From: an uncultured Saprospiraceae bacterium
Lineage (GTDB): Bacteria; Bacteroidota; Bacteroidia; Chitinophagales; Saprospiraceae
DNA length: 64,000 nt
Assembly: GCA_937944245.1 (NCBI GenBank)
Contig: CALDYY010000067.1
Location: forward strand, 1-64,000
Reading direction: 5' to 3'
Shown: positions 47,082 through 55,133 of the stretch, one piece after another
How positions within the stretch are numbered: position 1 is the stretch's first letter
Layout of the letters: every line of letters begins with the position of its first letter
Program-made: the position numbers and the translations under genes
Notes under the pieces: model-generated
Databases searched by the model: none
Told to the model about the DNA's origin: nothing
Seen by the model: only the letters and a program-made list of their open reading frames with translations

Positions 47082-47498
47082 ATAGCAAAAGATATTTTCC
47101 ATGCAGCAGTTAAGAAAGCTCTAGTTCACGATGGATGGACTATCACACATGATCCGTATGTTGTGAGGACACTGGGTACTAATGCAAGCATTGATCTGGG
47201 TGCAGAACAGTTAATTGGAGCAAATAACGATAGTACAATCATTGCAATCGAAATAAAAAGTTTTATCGGGCCTTCTCTCGTATATGATTTTCACTTGGCA
47301 CTTGGTCAGTATATGAACTATAAGCGTGCTTCATTGCAAAATGATCCTGAACGGTTATTATACTTGGCAGTAACAAATTCAGTTTATGAAATCTTTTTTC
47401 TAAAGCCAGATGTGATGGATGCTGTGCAAACGTTTCAACTTAATCTGATTGTGTTTGATGATGCTACGGAAAAAATAGTACATTGGTTAATTCAATAG
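47082..47498 (+). CDS. XisH-family protein with ATA at the start position
   Basis: The full XisH frame begins A-K-D-I-F-H-A-A-V-K-K-A-L and continues DGWTITHDPYV, RTLGTNASIDLGAEQL, IAIEIKSFIGPS and YMNYKRASL. XisH has a restriction-endonuclease-like fold; IDLGAEQL and EIKSF match its D-(x)n-E-x-K core. The family usually starts MAKDIFH or MPxRDIFH, and here the codon at that place is ATA (47082), right after a TGA (47079). The first normal start, GTG 47163, would drop 27 conserved residues. Either ATA initiates, or the start was lost by G-to-A mutation. It lies 129 bp before xisI. Confidence 0.75.
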   Translation: MAKDIFHAAVKKALVHDGWTITHDPYVVRTLGTNASIDLGAEQLIGANNDSTIIAIEIKSFIGPSLVYDFHLALGQYMNYKRASLQNDPERLLYLAVTNSVYEIFFLKPDVMDAVQTFQLNLIVFDDATEKIVHWLIQ

Positions 47499-47627
47499 AG
47501 TTCTTGCGAAAGTTCTTTAGCTGACTTTTGTAAACTATTTTTTGCCTTATTTGGAAAGGGATTTTCAATAGGTTAAGGTAATAAAAGCTACCTTCGAAAG
47601 AAGTCTAATAGATAAACATTCTGAACT

Positions 47628-47969
47628 ATGGAAAAAATAAAAACATATCAAAACATTATTTTAAGCATTCTTGAAGAATATGCTACTTATAAGCCTGTTA
47701 ATATGGACGAAGTAGAACAACAAATTATTGCAGATACTCAACGTAATCATTTTCAGTTGATTAGTATTGGTTGGTTTAAAGACCGCTTCATACACGATAC
47801 TATTTTTCATTTTGATATTAAATCAAATGGGAAAATATGGATTCAAGCGAATTGGACAGATACAGATATAGCAGCTATTTTGGTAGAGCGCGGCGTTGCA
47901 CCTAAAGATATTGTACTTGGTTTTCAACTTCCTCGTTTTAGACGCTTTACAGGATATGCAGAAGCATGA
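47628..47969 (+). CDS. XisI-family protein
   Basis: 113 aa, full length. Matches XisI from start (MEKIKTYQNIILSILEEYA) through HFQLISIGWFKDRFIHDTIFHFDI to the typical end GVAPKDIVLGFQLPRFRRFTGYA. In cyanobacteria XisH and XisI accompany the fdxN element excision; here no element or recombinase is adjacent. It is probably a two-protein module with XisH. Confidence 0.88.
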   Translation: MEKIKTYQNIILSILEEYATYKPVNMDEVEQQIIADTQRNHFQLISIGWFKDRFIHDTIFHFDIKSNGKIWIQANWTDTDIAAILVERGVAPKDIVLGFQLPRFRRFTGYAEA

Positions 47970-47980
47970 ATTAAAAAATA

Positions 47981-48442
47981 CTAACCAAAAATAAATCCAT
48001 TCACTGCACTCAAAAATTTCCAAATTAGCCAGCCTGTTAAAAAAAGAATGCTGCCCAATACCAAAAGAACAATAAGCACTGCTCGCCATGCACTGCCTTG
48101 ATATTTGCCTTCCTGATAATGTGCTTTGAGTAGCTTGAGGTTGCGTTGGTTGGATTTGTAGCCCAAATCAAAAAGATCACCTATGATAGGTACAACGCCT
48201 ACTACGCTATCTAGCAAAATATTGCCCAACATTTTAGCAACAACACGCCCACTCACGCCATGTTTTGCCATGAAAACGACTAAAAATCCTGAACATCCAA
48301 AAGTAATTAGGTCGCCACCATAAGGCACTAGTCCAACAATAAAATCTGCACCAAAACGCACTTTGGTAAAAGGGATTCGGTACTTTGAGTCCATGAAGTC
48401 AGCAGCGTAATCGAGCCATTTGAATTGCGGTGTGGATTGCAT
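47981..48442 (-). CDS. DUF4112 membrane protein
   Basis: 153 aa. N-terminal helical part with YRIPFTKVRFGADFIVGLVPYGGDLITF and a transmembrane VVGVVPIIGDLFDLGYKSN, then a C-terminal helix (AVLIVLLVLGSILFLTGWLIW). The double G-x-P-x-x-GD pattern is characteristic of DUF4112. Function unknown. It converges on xisI with an 11-bp gap. Confidence 0.8.
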   Translation of the reverse strand: MQSTPQFKWLDYAADFMDSKYRIPFTKVRFGADFIVGLVPYGGDLITFGCSGFLVVFMAKHGVSGRVVAKMLGNILLDSVVGVVPIIGDLFDLGYKSNQRNLKLLKAHYQEGKYQGSAWRAVLIVLLVLGSILFLTGWLIWKFLSAVNGFIFG

Positions 48443-48489
48443 AATTGAGCGATTGAATTTTTCTTGTTACGCAATATATTTCGTTTTTC

Positions 48490-48520
48490 TTTGACGTGTT
48501 AAACACATTCGGTAACTTTC
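48490..48520 (+). promoter_or_regulatory. Promoter of the EVE-McrB operon
   Basis: TTTG, exactly 19 bp, TAACTTTC: one base off the Bacteroidota consensus. It ends 21 bp before the ATG. Confidence 0.6.
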
Positions 48521-48541
48521 GACATTAACTTATTTTTTTCA

Positions 48542-49984
48542 ATGAAGTATTGGTTATTCCAAGCAAATCCTAAAGTATTCAGATTGAAAGAGGCATTGGC
48601 ATCAGAAGCATTGTCCTCTTTTGCGGTGAAAGCACATCAACAGAACATTAGCCAAGGCGACAAAATTATCCTTTGGCAAACAGGCAAAAGGCAAGGCGTG
48701 TATGCGCTGGCTACGGCTACTTCGGCGGTAGATTTTTTTGATATTGTTCCTTCCGAGCGTCCTTTTTTTCAGGTAGTACCACCTAGAACCAAGCGCGTGC
48801 AGTTGCAAATAGAGTACAATTTATGGAACAAACCTATCACCAAAGAACTTTTACCCGATGGCAAACCTTTTGAGCGTTTTTATGCAGGTTTGCCGAAAAC
48901 AAACTATCAAGCCACACAAGAACAATACGAGGCAATCCTCAATCTTATCCAGCAGTTGGATATTGCTGAAGAACCTATCTTAGAGTATGGCTATCAACCT
49001 ATTTTGCAATTTCCACTTAACCAAATTTTATATGGACCGCCAGGAACAGGCAAGACCTATCAAGCCATCAATCACGCCCTTGCCATTCTAGAAAACAGAA
49101 CATTGGAAGAATTGGCGTTGGAGGAGCGCGTTTCCTTACGTGAGCGATTTGACTACTATCTCAAGCGCGGCGCAATAGGTTTTGTAACCTTTCATGCTGC
49201 TTTTAGTTACGAAGATTTTGTGGAAGGTATAAAACCTGAAATGCAAAATGGACAAATGATGTTTAACATACAGGACGGTATTTTTAAGCAAATGGTACAA
49301 CTTGCGGAGGAAGGCTGGGAAGACGGCAACCGCTATGTGCTTATCATTGACGAAATCAATAGAGGAAACATCGCTAGTATTTTTGGGGAATTAATTACGC
49401 TGCTGGAGGAAGACAAACGAATGGAATCCAGAGAAGCATTGACGACTACGCTACCTTACTCCAAAACTACATTTTCTGTACCGCCTAATTTATTCATCAT
49501 TGGCACAATGAATACGGCAGATAAGAGTATAGTAAGCCTAGATATTGCTTTGCGACGCCGCTTCACTTTTCGCGAAGTGCCTCCGCAACCAACTTTGCTG
49601 CACCATCAATCGGTGTTGGCAGGGGTGAATTTAACAGAATTACTTCATGCGTTGAATGCTCGCATTACGCTACTTTTGGATGAAGACCATTGCATTGGTC
49701 ATGCTTATTTTTATGATGTTTCCACTTTGGACGACCTTCGGGAATTGTTTGCTTATCGCATTATTCCGTTGTTGAGAGAATATTTTTTAGACGACCTAGC
49801 TAAAGTGCAATGGATATTGGGTAATGAATTTGTATCGGAAACCAATAATTTAAAAAAGTATTTATTGCCAAGTGCTATGGAAACAAGCATAGAATGGTAC
49901 GACAAAAAAAGCTATGCCCTTACGCCTATGGAGTCATGGACAGAAAAGACATTTATTCGATTGTATCACCCAAATTACAGCTAA
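48542..49984 (+). CDS. EVE-domain McrB-type AAA+ GTPase
   Basis: 480 aa. Residues 1 to about 140 form an EVE/PUA-like domain (MKYWLFQANPKVFRL, DKIILWQTGKRQGVYALA), a reader of modified bases. Then an AAA+ domain of McrB type: Walker A LYGPPGTGKTY (163-173), Walker B LIIDEINRGN (268-277), the McrB signature MNTADKSI (323-330; Lys replaces the usual Arg after Asp) and LRRRF. McrB hydrolyses GTP and translocates with the McrC nuclease to cut modified DNA. No McrC gene follows; instead its stop overlaps the recQ ATG by one base (TAATG). Confidence 0.88.
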   Translation: MKYWLFQANPKVFRLKEALASEALSSFAVKAHQQNISQGDKIILWQTGKRQGVYALATATSAVDFFDIVPSERPFFQVVPPRTKRVQLQIEYNLWNKPITKELLPDGKPFERFYAGLPKTNYQATQEQYEAILNLIQQLDIAEEPILEYGYQPILQFPLNQILYGPPGTGKTYQAINHALAILENRTLEELALEERVSLRERFDYYLKRGAIGFVTFHAAFSYEDFVEGIKPEMQNGQMMFNIQDGIFKQMVQLAEEGWEDGNRYVLIIDEINRGNIASIFGELITLLEEDKRMESREALTTTLPYSKTTFSVPPNLFIIGTMNTADKSIVSLDIALRRRFTFREVPPQPTLLHHQSVLAGVNLTELLHALNARITLLLDEDHCIGHAYFYDVSTLDDLRELFAYRIIPLLREYFLDDLAKVQWILGNEFVSETNNLKKYLLPSAMETSIEWYDKKSYALTPMESWTEKTFIRLYHPNYS

Positions 49985-52155
49985 TGAACTTGGAAAAAGC
50001 ACAATCAGCATTACAACATTATTTCGGTTATACCTCGTTCCGACCGATGCAACAGGAAGTGGTTAAATCGCTTTACCAAGGCAAAGATGTGTTGTTGCTG
50101 ATGCCAACTGGAGGAGGCAAATCCATTTGTTTCCAGATTCCCGCTATTACAATGGAGGGGGTCGGCGTTGTCGTTTCTCCACTCATTGCATTGATGCAAG
50201 ACCAAGTTAATAACCTGAAAAGCAATGGTATCAATGCAACTTTCCTCAACAGTACCCAAACTGCCACAGAGCAAAGATTAGTGGAAGAAGGCATTTACGA
50301 TGGGAAATACGACTTAGTGTATGTTTCGCCAGAAAAAGTAGTTTCTCAAGATTTTTCTGCGCTACTTTCCAGAATAAAAGTTTGCCTTTTTGCTATTGAC
50401 GAGGCACATTGCATTTCTTCGTGGGGGCATGATTTTCGACCAGAATATGCTCAACTCAAATTTTTAAAGCAGCATTATCCACAAATTCCTATCATTGCTT
50501 GCACTGCCACAGCAGACCAAGTCACGAGAAGGGACATTATTGCACAACTTCAACTGCCGTCGCCCAATGTGTTTGTTGCCTCTTTTGACCGTCCAAATTT
50601 GCGTTTGGAAGTGCGTTCAGGTACTCGTCGTTTTGAGCAAATTGTGAATTTTCTTGTTGAGCATCCTAACCAATCAGGAATTATTTACTGCCTTAGCCGA
50701 AAAAGTACCGAAACCGTTGCCAATAAATTAATCGAAAAAGGGTTTTCGGCGGCTGCCTATCATGCAGGAATGTCGGCACAGGAGCGTCATCGGGTGCAAA
50801 CGGCATTTACAAAAGACGAAACACCAATCATTTGTGCCACTATTGCTTTTGGAATGGGTATTGATAAATCCAATGTTCGTTGGGTGATTCACTATAATAT
50901 GCCCAAAAATATCGAAGGGTTTTATCAAGAAATTGGTCGGTCGGGCAGAGATGGTGCCGCAGCAAACACTTTGCTATTTTATAGCTTGAATGATGTAATG
51001 ACTTGGCGAGAAATCATTGAAAACAGCGAACAGCGTGAGATTTGGCTAGCTAAACTTAGTCGAATGCAGCAATATGCGACTTCGATGTTTTGTAGAAGAA
51101 AAGTGCTACTCAGCTACTTTAATGAAGATTGGCGAAGCAACTGTGGTAATTGCGACGTATGTGACAACCCTCCAAATTACTTTGATGGTACAGTTATTGC
51201 ACAAAAAGCACTTTCTGCCATTTACAGAGCTAAAGAGCAAATTGGGATAAATTTGTTAATTGACGTTTTGCGAGGCTCAAAACGAAAAGAGATATTTGAG
51301 CAACAACTTCACGAAATCAAAACTTATGGTGCAGGTGCGGATTTGAGCTTCGAGGAGTGGCGTTACTATTTGGAACAAATGCTAGAACAAGGCTATATTG
51401 ACATTGCCCACGATGATAAAAACAAGGTAAAACTTACGAAATTAAGCCACGATGTGTTGTTTCAACAGGTAAAAGTACAGTTGGTGAAAATGAGAACAGC
51501 GCAAGAGCGTAAGGAAATGGAAAAGGAAAAAGCGAGCAAAGAGGCAGCGGCTGTTCGACATAGGGTACGCGACGATTTGTTTGAATATTTGCGCAATCTT
51601 CGACGACAACTGGCACAACTGGAAGGAATGCCACCTTACCTTATTTTTTCAGATGCCACTTTGGAAGAAATGGCTGCCATGAAACCCATCACGGAAGCCG
51701 ACATGAAAGCCGTAGCTGGAGTAGGCGCATTGAAGTGGCAAAAATATGGCTTGCAATTCCTAGATGCTGTTAAGCAATATTGTAAGGAAAACAATATCAC
51801 TCCGCCCGAAAGACGTTCTGCGCCGAAACCTTCGTCAGCAGAAACAATAGATAGAATATCCACTTTTCAAATGACTTACCAACTGTTGAAAGAAGGTTTA
51901 TCTTTGGAAGAAATCGCTGAACAGCGCAATTTGAAAGTTGGAACAATAACAGGACATTTGCTAAAATTAAAAAATGAAGGAAAAGACATTGACTTTTCTC
52001 CATTCGTATCACCTGATATTCAGCAAAAAATAATTGATATATTACCAACATTACCTTCACCACCGAGCCAAAAAGATATTTTTTTAGCATTGAACGAAGA
52101 AGTGCCTTATTATAAAATTATGCTAACTTTGGCTATAAAAGCATTGCAAGAATAG
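49984..52155 (+). CDS. recQ: ATP-dependent DNA helicase RecQ
   Basis: About 723 aa. Helicase motifs: Q-motif region YFGYTSFRPMQQEVV, Walker A LMPTGGGKSICFQ, FAIDEAHCISSWGHDFRPEY (DEAH) and the motif VI region YQEIGRSGRDG. The zinc domain is C-x16-CGNCDVC, then a winged helix, an HRDC domain (SDATLEEMAAMKPITE) and a C-terminal HTH (LSLEEIAEQRNLKVGTITGHLLKL). ATG 49984, the first residue of MNLEKAQSALQHYFG, is chosen; the open frame upstream runs inside the previous gene. It unwinds recombination and replication intermediates. Confidence 0.95.
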   Translation: MNLEKAQSALQHYFGYTSFRPMQQEVVKSLYQGKDVLLLMPTGGGKSICFQIPAITMEGVGVVVSPLIALMQDQVNNLKSNGINATFLNSTQTATEQRLVEEGIYDGKYDLVYVSPEKVVSQDFSALLSRIKVCLFAIDEAHCISSWGHDFRPEYAQLKFLKQHYPQIPIIACTATADQVTRRDIIAQLQLPSPNVFVASFDRPNLRLEVRSGTRRFEQIVNFLVEHPNQSGIIYCLSRKSTETVANKLIEKGFSAAAYHAGMSAQERHRVQTAFTKDETPIICATIAFGMGIDKSNVRWVIHYNMPKNIEGFYQEIGRSGRDGAAANTLLFYSLNDVMTWREIIENSEQREIWLAKLSRMQQYATSMFCRRKVLLSYFNEDWRSNCGNCDVCDNPPNYFDGTVIAQKALSAIYRAKEQIGINLLIDVLRGSKRKEIFEQQLHEIKTYGAGADLSFEEWRYYLEQMLEQGYIDIAHDDKNKVKLTKLSHDVLFQQVKVQLVKMRTAQERKEMEKEKASKEAAAVRHRVRDDLFEYLRNLRRQLAQLEGMPPYLIFSDATLEEMAAMKPITEADMKAVAGVGALKWQKYGLQFLDAVKQYCKENNITPPERRSAPKPSSAETIDRISTFQMTYQLLKEGLSLEEIAEQRNLKVGTITGHLLKLKNEGKDIDFSPFVSPDIQQKIIDILPTLPSPPSQKDIFLALNEEVPYYKIMLTLAIKALQE

Positions 52156-52160
52156 ATATT

Positions 52161-53195
52161 ATGCTAGAAAACTGGTTACAACCTACGGATTTTATAAAGA
52201 AAAATTATAATGAAGACCAAATTGGGGGAAATACTCAATTTTATAACAAGAAATTTCCTAACCTAGAAAATATGCAAATAGCCATTATCGGACTTACAGA
52301 AGAAGAGGCAAATGGAGTAAGAATACATTTTTATCCGCTTGCCCATCATTTTCCAAATTTAAAAATAGCTGATTTAGGAAATGCAAGAAAAACAGATACC
52401 AATTTTTTAATTCCATTATTAAAAGAATTGCTTCAAAGTCAGATTTTTCCTATTTTAATTGGCAATGATTTAAGCCTGATTAAAGCACAACAGCAAGCCC
52501 ATAAGCAAAGTGTTAAAAGCCCGCGCAACTGGGTGAGTATAGACGACCGTGTGCGCTATGATGCCAATTTTAAAACAGGTTTTTGCCAAATTATAGGTAG
52601 CCAAATTCATTTTTCTTCTCCTTCCGAAGTAACTAAAGTAGAGCAAAAAGGTTGGGATTACTTGAGTTTGGGTAAAGCTCGTAGCGATTTAAAACAGGTA
52701 GAGCCTTTATTGAGAGATGCTGATTTTTTAACCATTAATGTAGCCGCCATGAAAGCTATTGAAGCACCAGCACAAACGGCTTCTTCGCCTAATGGATTTT
52801 GGTTGGAAGAAATTTGTCAACTCGCACGCTATGCAGGTATGAGCGATAAATTGGCTTCTTTAGGCATTTACGGTTTCAAAGTTGAAGGTGCTCCCGACCG
52901 CTTGACGACTCAATCCGTAGCCCAAATTATTTGGTATGCTTTGGATGGGTTCTATAATCGCAAGCAAGATTATCCTTTCCGAAAAAATAATTTAATGGAA
53001 TATACAGTTGCAGTCAAAGATCATAATATAGAAATTACTTTTTGGAAAAGTATGACCACCGCACGTTGGTGGTTACAACTGCCTCATAAAAAGACCAATG
53101 TGCATCTCATTCCTTGTGCTTATGAAGATTATAAATTGGCAGCTAATGGTGAAATTTCAGACCGCCTAATGACTATCTTACGGCGATTTGAATAA
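52161..53195 (+). CDS. Degenerate arginase/formimidoylglutamase-fold protein
   Basis: 344 aa. The overall pattern is that of ureohydrolases, but every metal-binding motif is altered: GGDHS reads GNDLS (101-105), DAHxD reads DDRVRYD (128-134), and SxDxDxxDP reads INVAAMKAIEAP (192-203). It is therefore unlikely to bind the two manganese ions or hydrolyse guanidino or formimidoyl groups. Similar sequences are annotated as formimidoylglutamase in Bacteroidota. It is 5 bp behind recQ and thus in its operon. Confidence 0.7.
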   Translation: MLENWLQPTDFIKKNYNEDQIGGNTQFYNKKFPNLENMQIAIIGLTEEEANGVRIHFYPLAHHFPNLKIADLGNARKTDTNFLIPLLKELLQSQIFPILIGNDLSLIKAQQQAHKQSVKSPRNWVSIDDRVRYDANFKTGFCQIIGSQIHFSSPSEVTKVEQKGWDYLSLGKARSDLKQVEPLLRDADFLTINVAAMKAIEAPAQTASSPNGFWLEEICQLARYAGMSDKLASLGIYGFKVEGAPDRLTTQSVAQIIWYALDGFYNRKQDYPFRKNNLMEYTVAVKDHNIEITFWKSMTTARWWLQLPHKKTNVHLIPCAYEDYKLAANGEISDRLMTILRRFE

Positions 53196-53210
53196 TATGT
53201 AATAGAAAAT

Positions 53211-53240
53211 TTTGTAGCTATTTTAAAAAGCATTACTTTG
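53211..53240 (+). promoter_or_regulatory. Candidate promoter of the Sua5/YrdC gene
   Basis: TTTG, 18 bp, TTACTTTG, one base off the consensus; 31 bp before the ATG. Confidence 0.45.
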
Positions 53241-53271
53241 CTAAGCTAAACCAATTAAAATATAATTAAAT

Positions 53272-53883
53272 ATGCTACTAGAAATTAATGCACAAACACC
53301 AGACAAAAGAAAAATAGAACAAGCAGCAGAAGTGCTCCGAGCAGGCGGTGTCATTATTTATCCTACTGATACAGTGTATGGTATCGGTTGCGATATTTTC
53401 AATCAAGATGCCGTGCAGAAGGTCTGTAAATTGCGTGGGCTTGACCCCGCCAAAGCCAATTTATCCTTTATTTGCAAGGATATTAGCCAAGTTGCCGAAT
53501 ATACTGCACCTATAGATAATGACATTTTCAGATTGATGAAACATAATTTGCCAGGTGCATTTACTTTTATCCTACAATCGAATAATTCAGTTCCAAAGCT
53601 ATTTAAAAATAAAAAAAGAACCATTGGCATTCGCATTCCAGATAATGCTATTATTGTTGCCTTGGTGGAAGCACTAGGTCGCCCTATTTTGACGACTTCC
53701 TTAAAATCGGACGATGAAATATTAGAATATTTTACTGATCCAATAGATATTTATAATGATTTTGAAAAATTAGTTGATTTAGTAATTGATGGAGGTATTG
53801 GCAAGAATGTTCCTTCTACTATTATAGATTGTACTATCAATCCACCAGAGTTACTAAGATTAGGCGCTGGCGTATTGAAATAG
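53272..53883 (+). CDS. Sua5/YciO/YrdC-family protein (threonylcarbamoyl-AMP synthase-like)
   Basis: 203 aa. Core motifs: GGVIIYPTDTVYGIGCDIFN with the KxR/SxN equivalents CKLRGLDPAKANLSFICKD, and PGAFTFILQSNN, TIGIRIPDN, and RPILTTSLKSDD. TsaC/Sua5 enzymes make threonylcarbamoyl-AMP for t6A37 in ANN-decoding tRNAs. Several paralogues exist, and the SxN motif is LSF here, as in the YciO branch, so YciO is an alternative. Confidence 0.85.
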   Translation: MLLEINAQTPDKRKIEQAAEVLRAGGVIIYPTDTVYGIGCDIFNQDAVQKVCKLRGLDPAKANLSFICKDISQVAEYTAPIDNDIFRLMKHNLPGAFTFILQSNNSVPKLFKNKKRTIGIRIPDNAIIVALVEALGRPILTTSLKSDDEILEYFTDPIDIYNDFEKLVDLVIDGGIGKNVPSTIIDCTINPPELLRLGAGVLK

Positions 53884-53888
53884 TAATC

Positions 53889-53930
53889 AAAAAAAACTTA
53901 CTTGATTTTAAAATCAAGTAAGTTTTTTTT
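53889..53930. terminator. Perfect bidirectional terminator
   Basis: A 42-bp perfect palindrome: 8 A, then ACTTACTTGATTTT-like 13-bp arm and its complement, then 8 T. It serves both the YrdC gene and the convergent ftcD gene. Confidence 0.9.
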
Positions 53931-53954
53931 GATTTTAAAATAGCTATTTCATTA

Positions 53955-54941
53955 TTAAAAAATTAAATATTCAATCACTCTTTCTTTTGCTGAAAATGGA
54001 GCTAATTCATTTAATCCCAAATGATGAATTGCCAATGTGATATATTCTGATTCGGTGCAGACCTTACCATTAGCATAAAACTTTCCAGCATCCAGTAAAG
54101 CGGTAAGTGGCACTAAACCAATGAGTTCTGAGCCAGTTACGCTTATACCTTTGGCTTCTGCACTTGCTTTGCAGGCTTCAAAAGCATGGTGCATGCCTGT
54201 AACAGAAAAATCGGTTAAATTCATCGAAACTTGCGCTTTCCCATATTCCTTGATGTACCAACCAATAGCCTTCACACATTTTAGCTGCCCTTGCATACGA
54301 ATGCCATTTATTATTTGCCCACTTTCCCTAATTTCAGCAGCAATTTGATGCGCTACCTCCACAGAAGTAGTATTCAAGTTAACATTATAAGCAATCAAAA
54401 AAGGTCTTGCACCAATCACCGTAGCGCCTGATGTTGCATTGAACGCATCACCAAAATCGGGCTGCCATTTGGGTTGTTCCATCTTCTGTTTCAATCCTTC
54501 GTACTCCCCTTTTCTAATCGCTGCCAGATTTTTTCGATGCGGCGCAGTGGCTGCTGCCTCATACAAGAAAACGGGAATGTTTAATTCTGTTGCCACCCTT
54601 TGCCCTAATATCTTTGCCCAAACCACTACTTGCACCAAAGAAATGTTGCGGATAGGCACTAAGGGACACACATCCGTTGCACCCACACGCGGATGTTCGC
54701 CCTTATGCTGGCGCATATCAATCAGCGCACTTGCTTCTTTAATTCCTCTGAAAGCTCCCTCCACCACTGCTTCAGGCGCACCTGCAAACGTAACCACCGT
54801 TCGATTCGCTGCCGCCCCAATGTCCACATGAAGCAATTGCAAACCCTCCACACTTTTTATTGCCGCCACAATGGCTTCAATGGTTGCTAGATTTCTGCCC
54901 TCACTAAAGTTTGGTACACATTCAATTAATGTGTTTTGCAT
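53955..54941 (-). CDS. ftcD: Glutamate formimidoyltransferase
   Basis: About 328 aa, starting MQNTLIECVPNFSEGRNLATIEAI; an upstream ATG 30 bp earlier is in AT-rich leader and less likely. The N-terminal and C-terminal subdomains of the formiminotransferase are clear: HVDIGAAANRTVVTFAG, KGEHPRVGATDVCPLVPIRN and IGARPFLIAYNVNL. It moves the formimino group from FIGlu to tetrahydrofolate in histidine degradation. The cyclodeaminase domain of the bifunctional enzyme is absent, as in other Bacteroidota. Confidence 0.93.
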   Translation of the reverse strand: MQNTLIECVPNFSEGRNLATIEAIVAAIKSVEGLQLLHVDIGAAANRTVVTFAGAPEAVVEGAFRGIKEASALIDMRQHKGEHPRVGATDVCPLVPIRNISLVQVVVWAKILGQRVATELNIPVFLYEAAATAPHRKNLAAIRKGEYEGLKQKMEQPKWQPDFGDAFNATSGATVIGARPFLIAYNVNLNTTSVEVAHQIAAEIRESGQIINGIRMQGQLKCVKAIGWYIKEYGKAQVSMNLTDFSVTGMHHAFEACKASAEAKGISVTGSELIGLVPLTALLDAGKFYANGKVCTESEYITLAIHHLGLNELAPFSAKERVIEYLIF

Positions 54942-55133
54942 TTGTTTTGATATTTGATGTTTTAATATCAATCAAAAATATCAAATAAACATAAACAATT
55001 TATTCATCAAATTTGAGGATTAAGAAAATACGGGATGAACCGATGTTGGTATTGAATTAGGCTAAAGCCTCGTAAATTATTTTACCAAAAAAAATATCAT
55101 CTTTGCGGGGAAACAAAAGTGGAGGAGTAATTG

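Noticed and set aside
49894-49983. Upstream extension of the RecQ frame
   Set aside because: It lies inside the EVE-McrB gene and lacks similarity to RecQ; the conserved N-terminus starts at 49984.
54930-55000. AT-rich inverted repeats (TTTGATATTT / AAATATCAAA) upstream of ftcD
   Set aside because: Could be an operator, but the composition makes such matches likely by chance and no regulator is adjacent.
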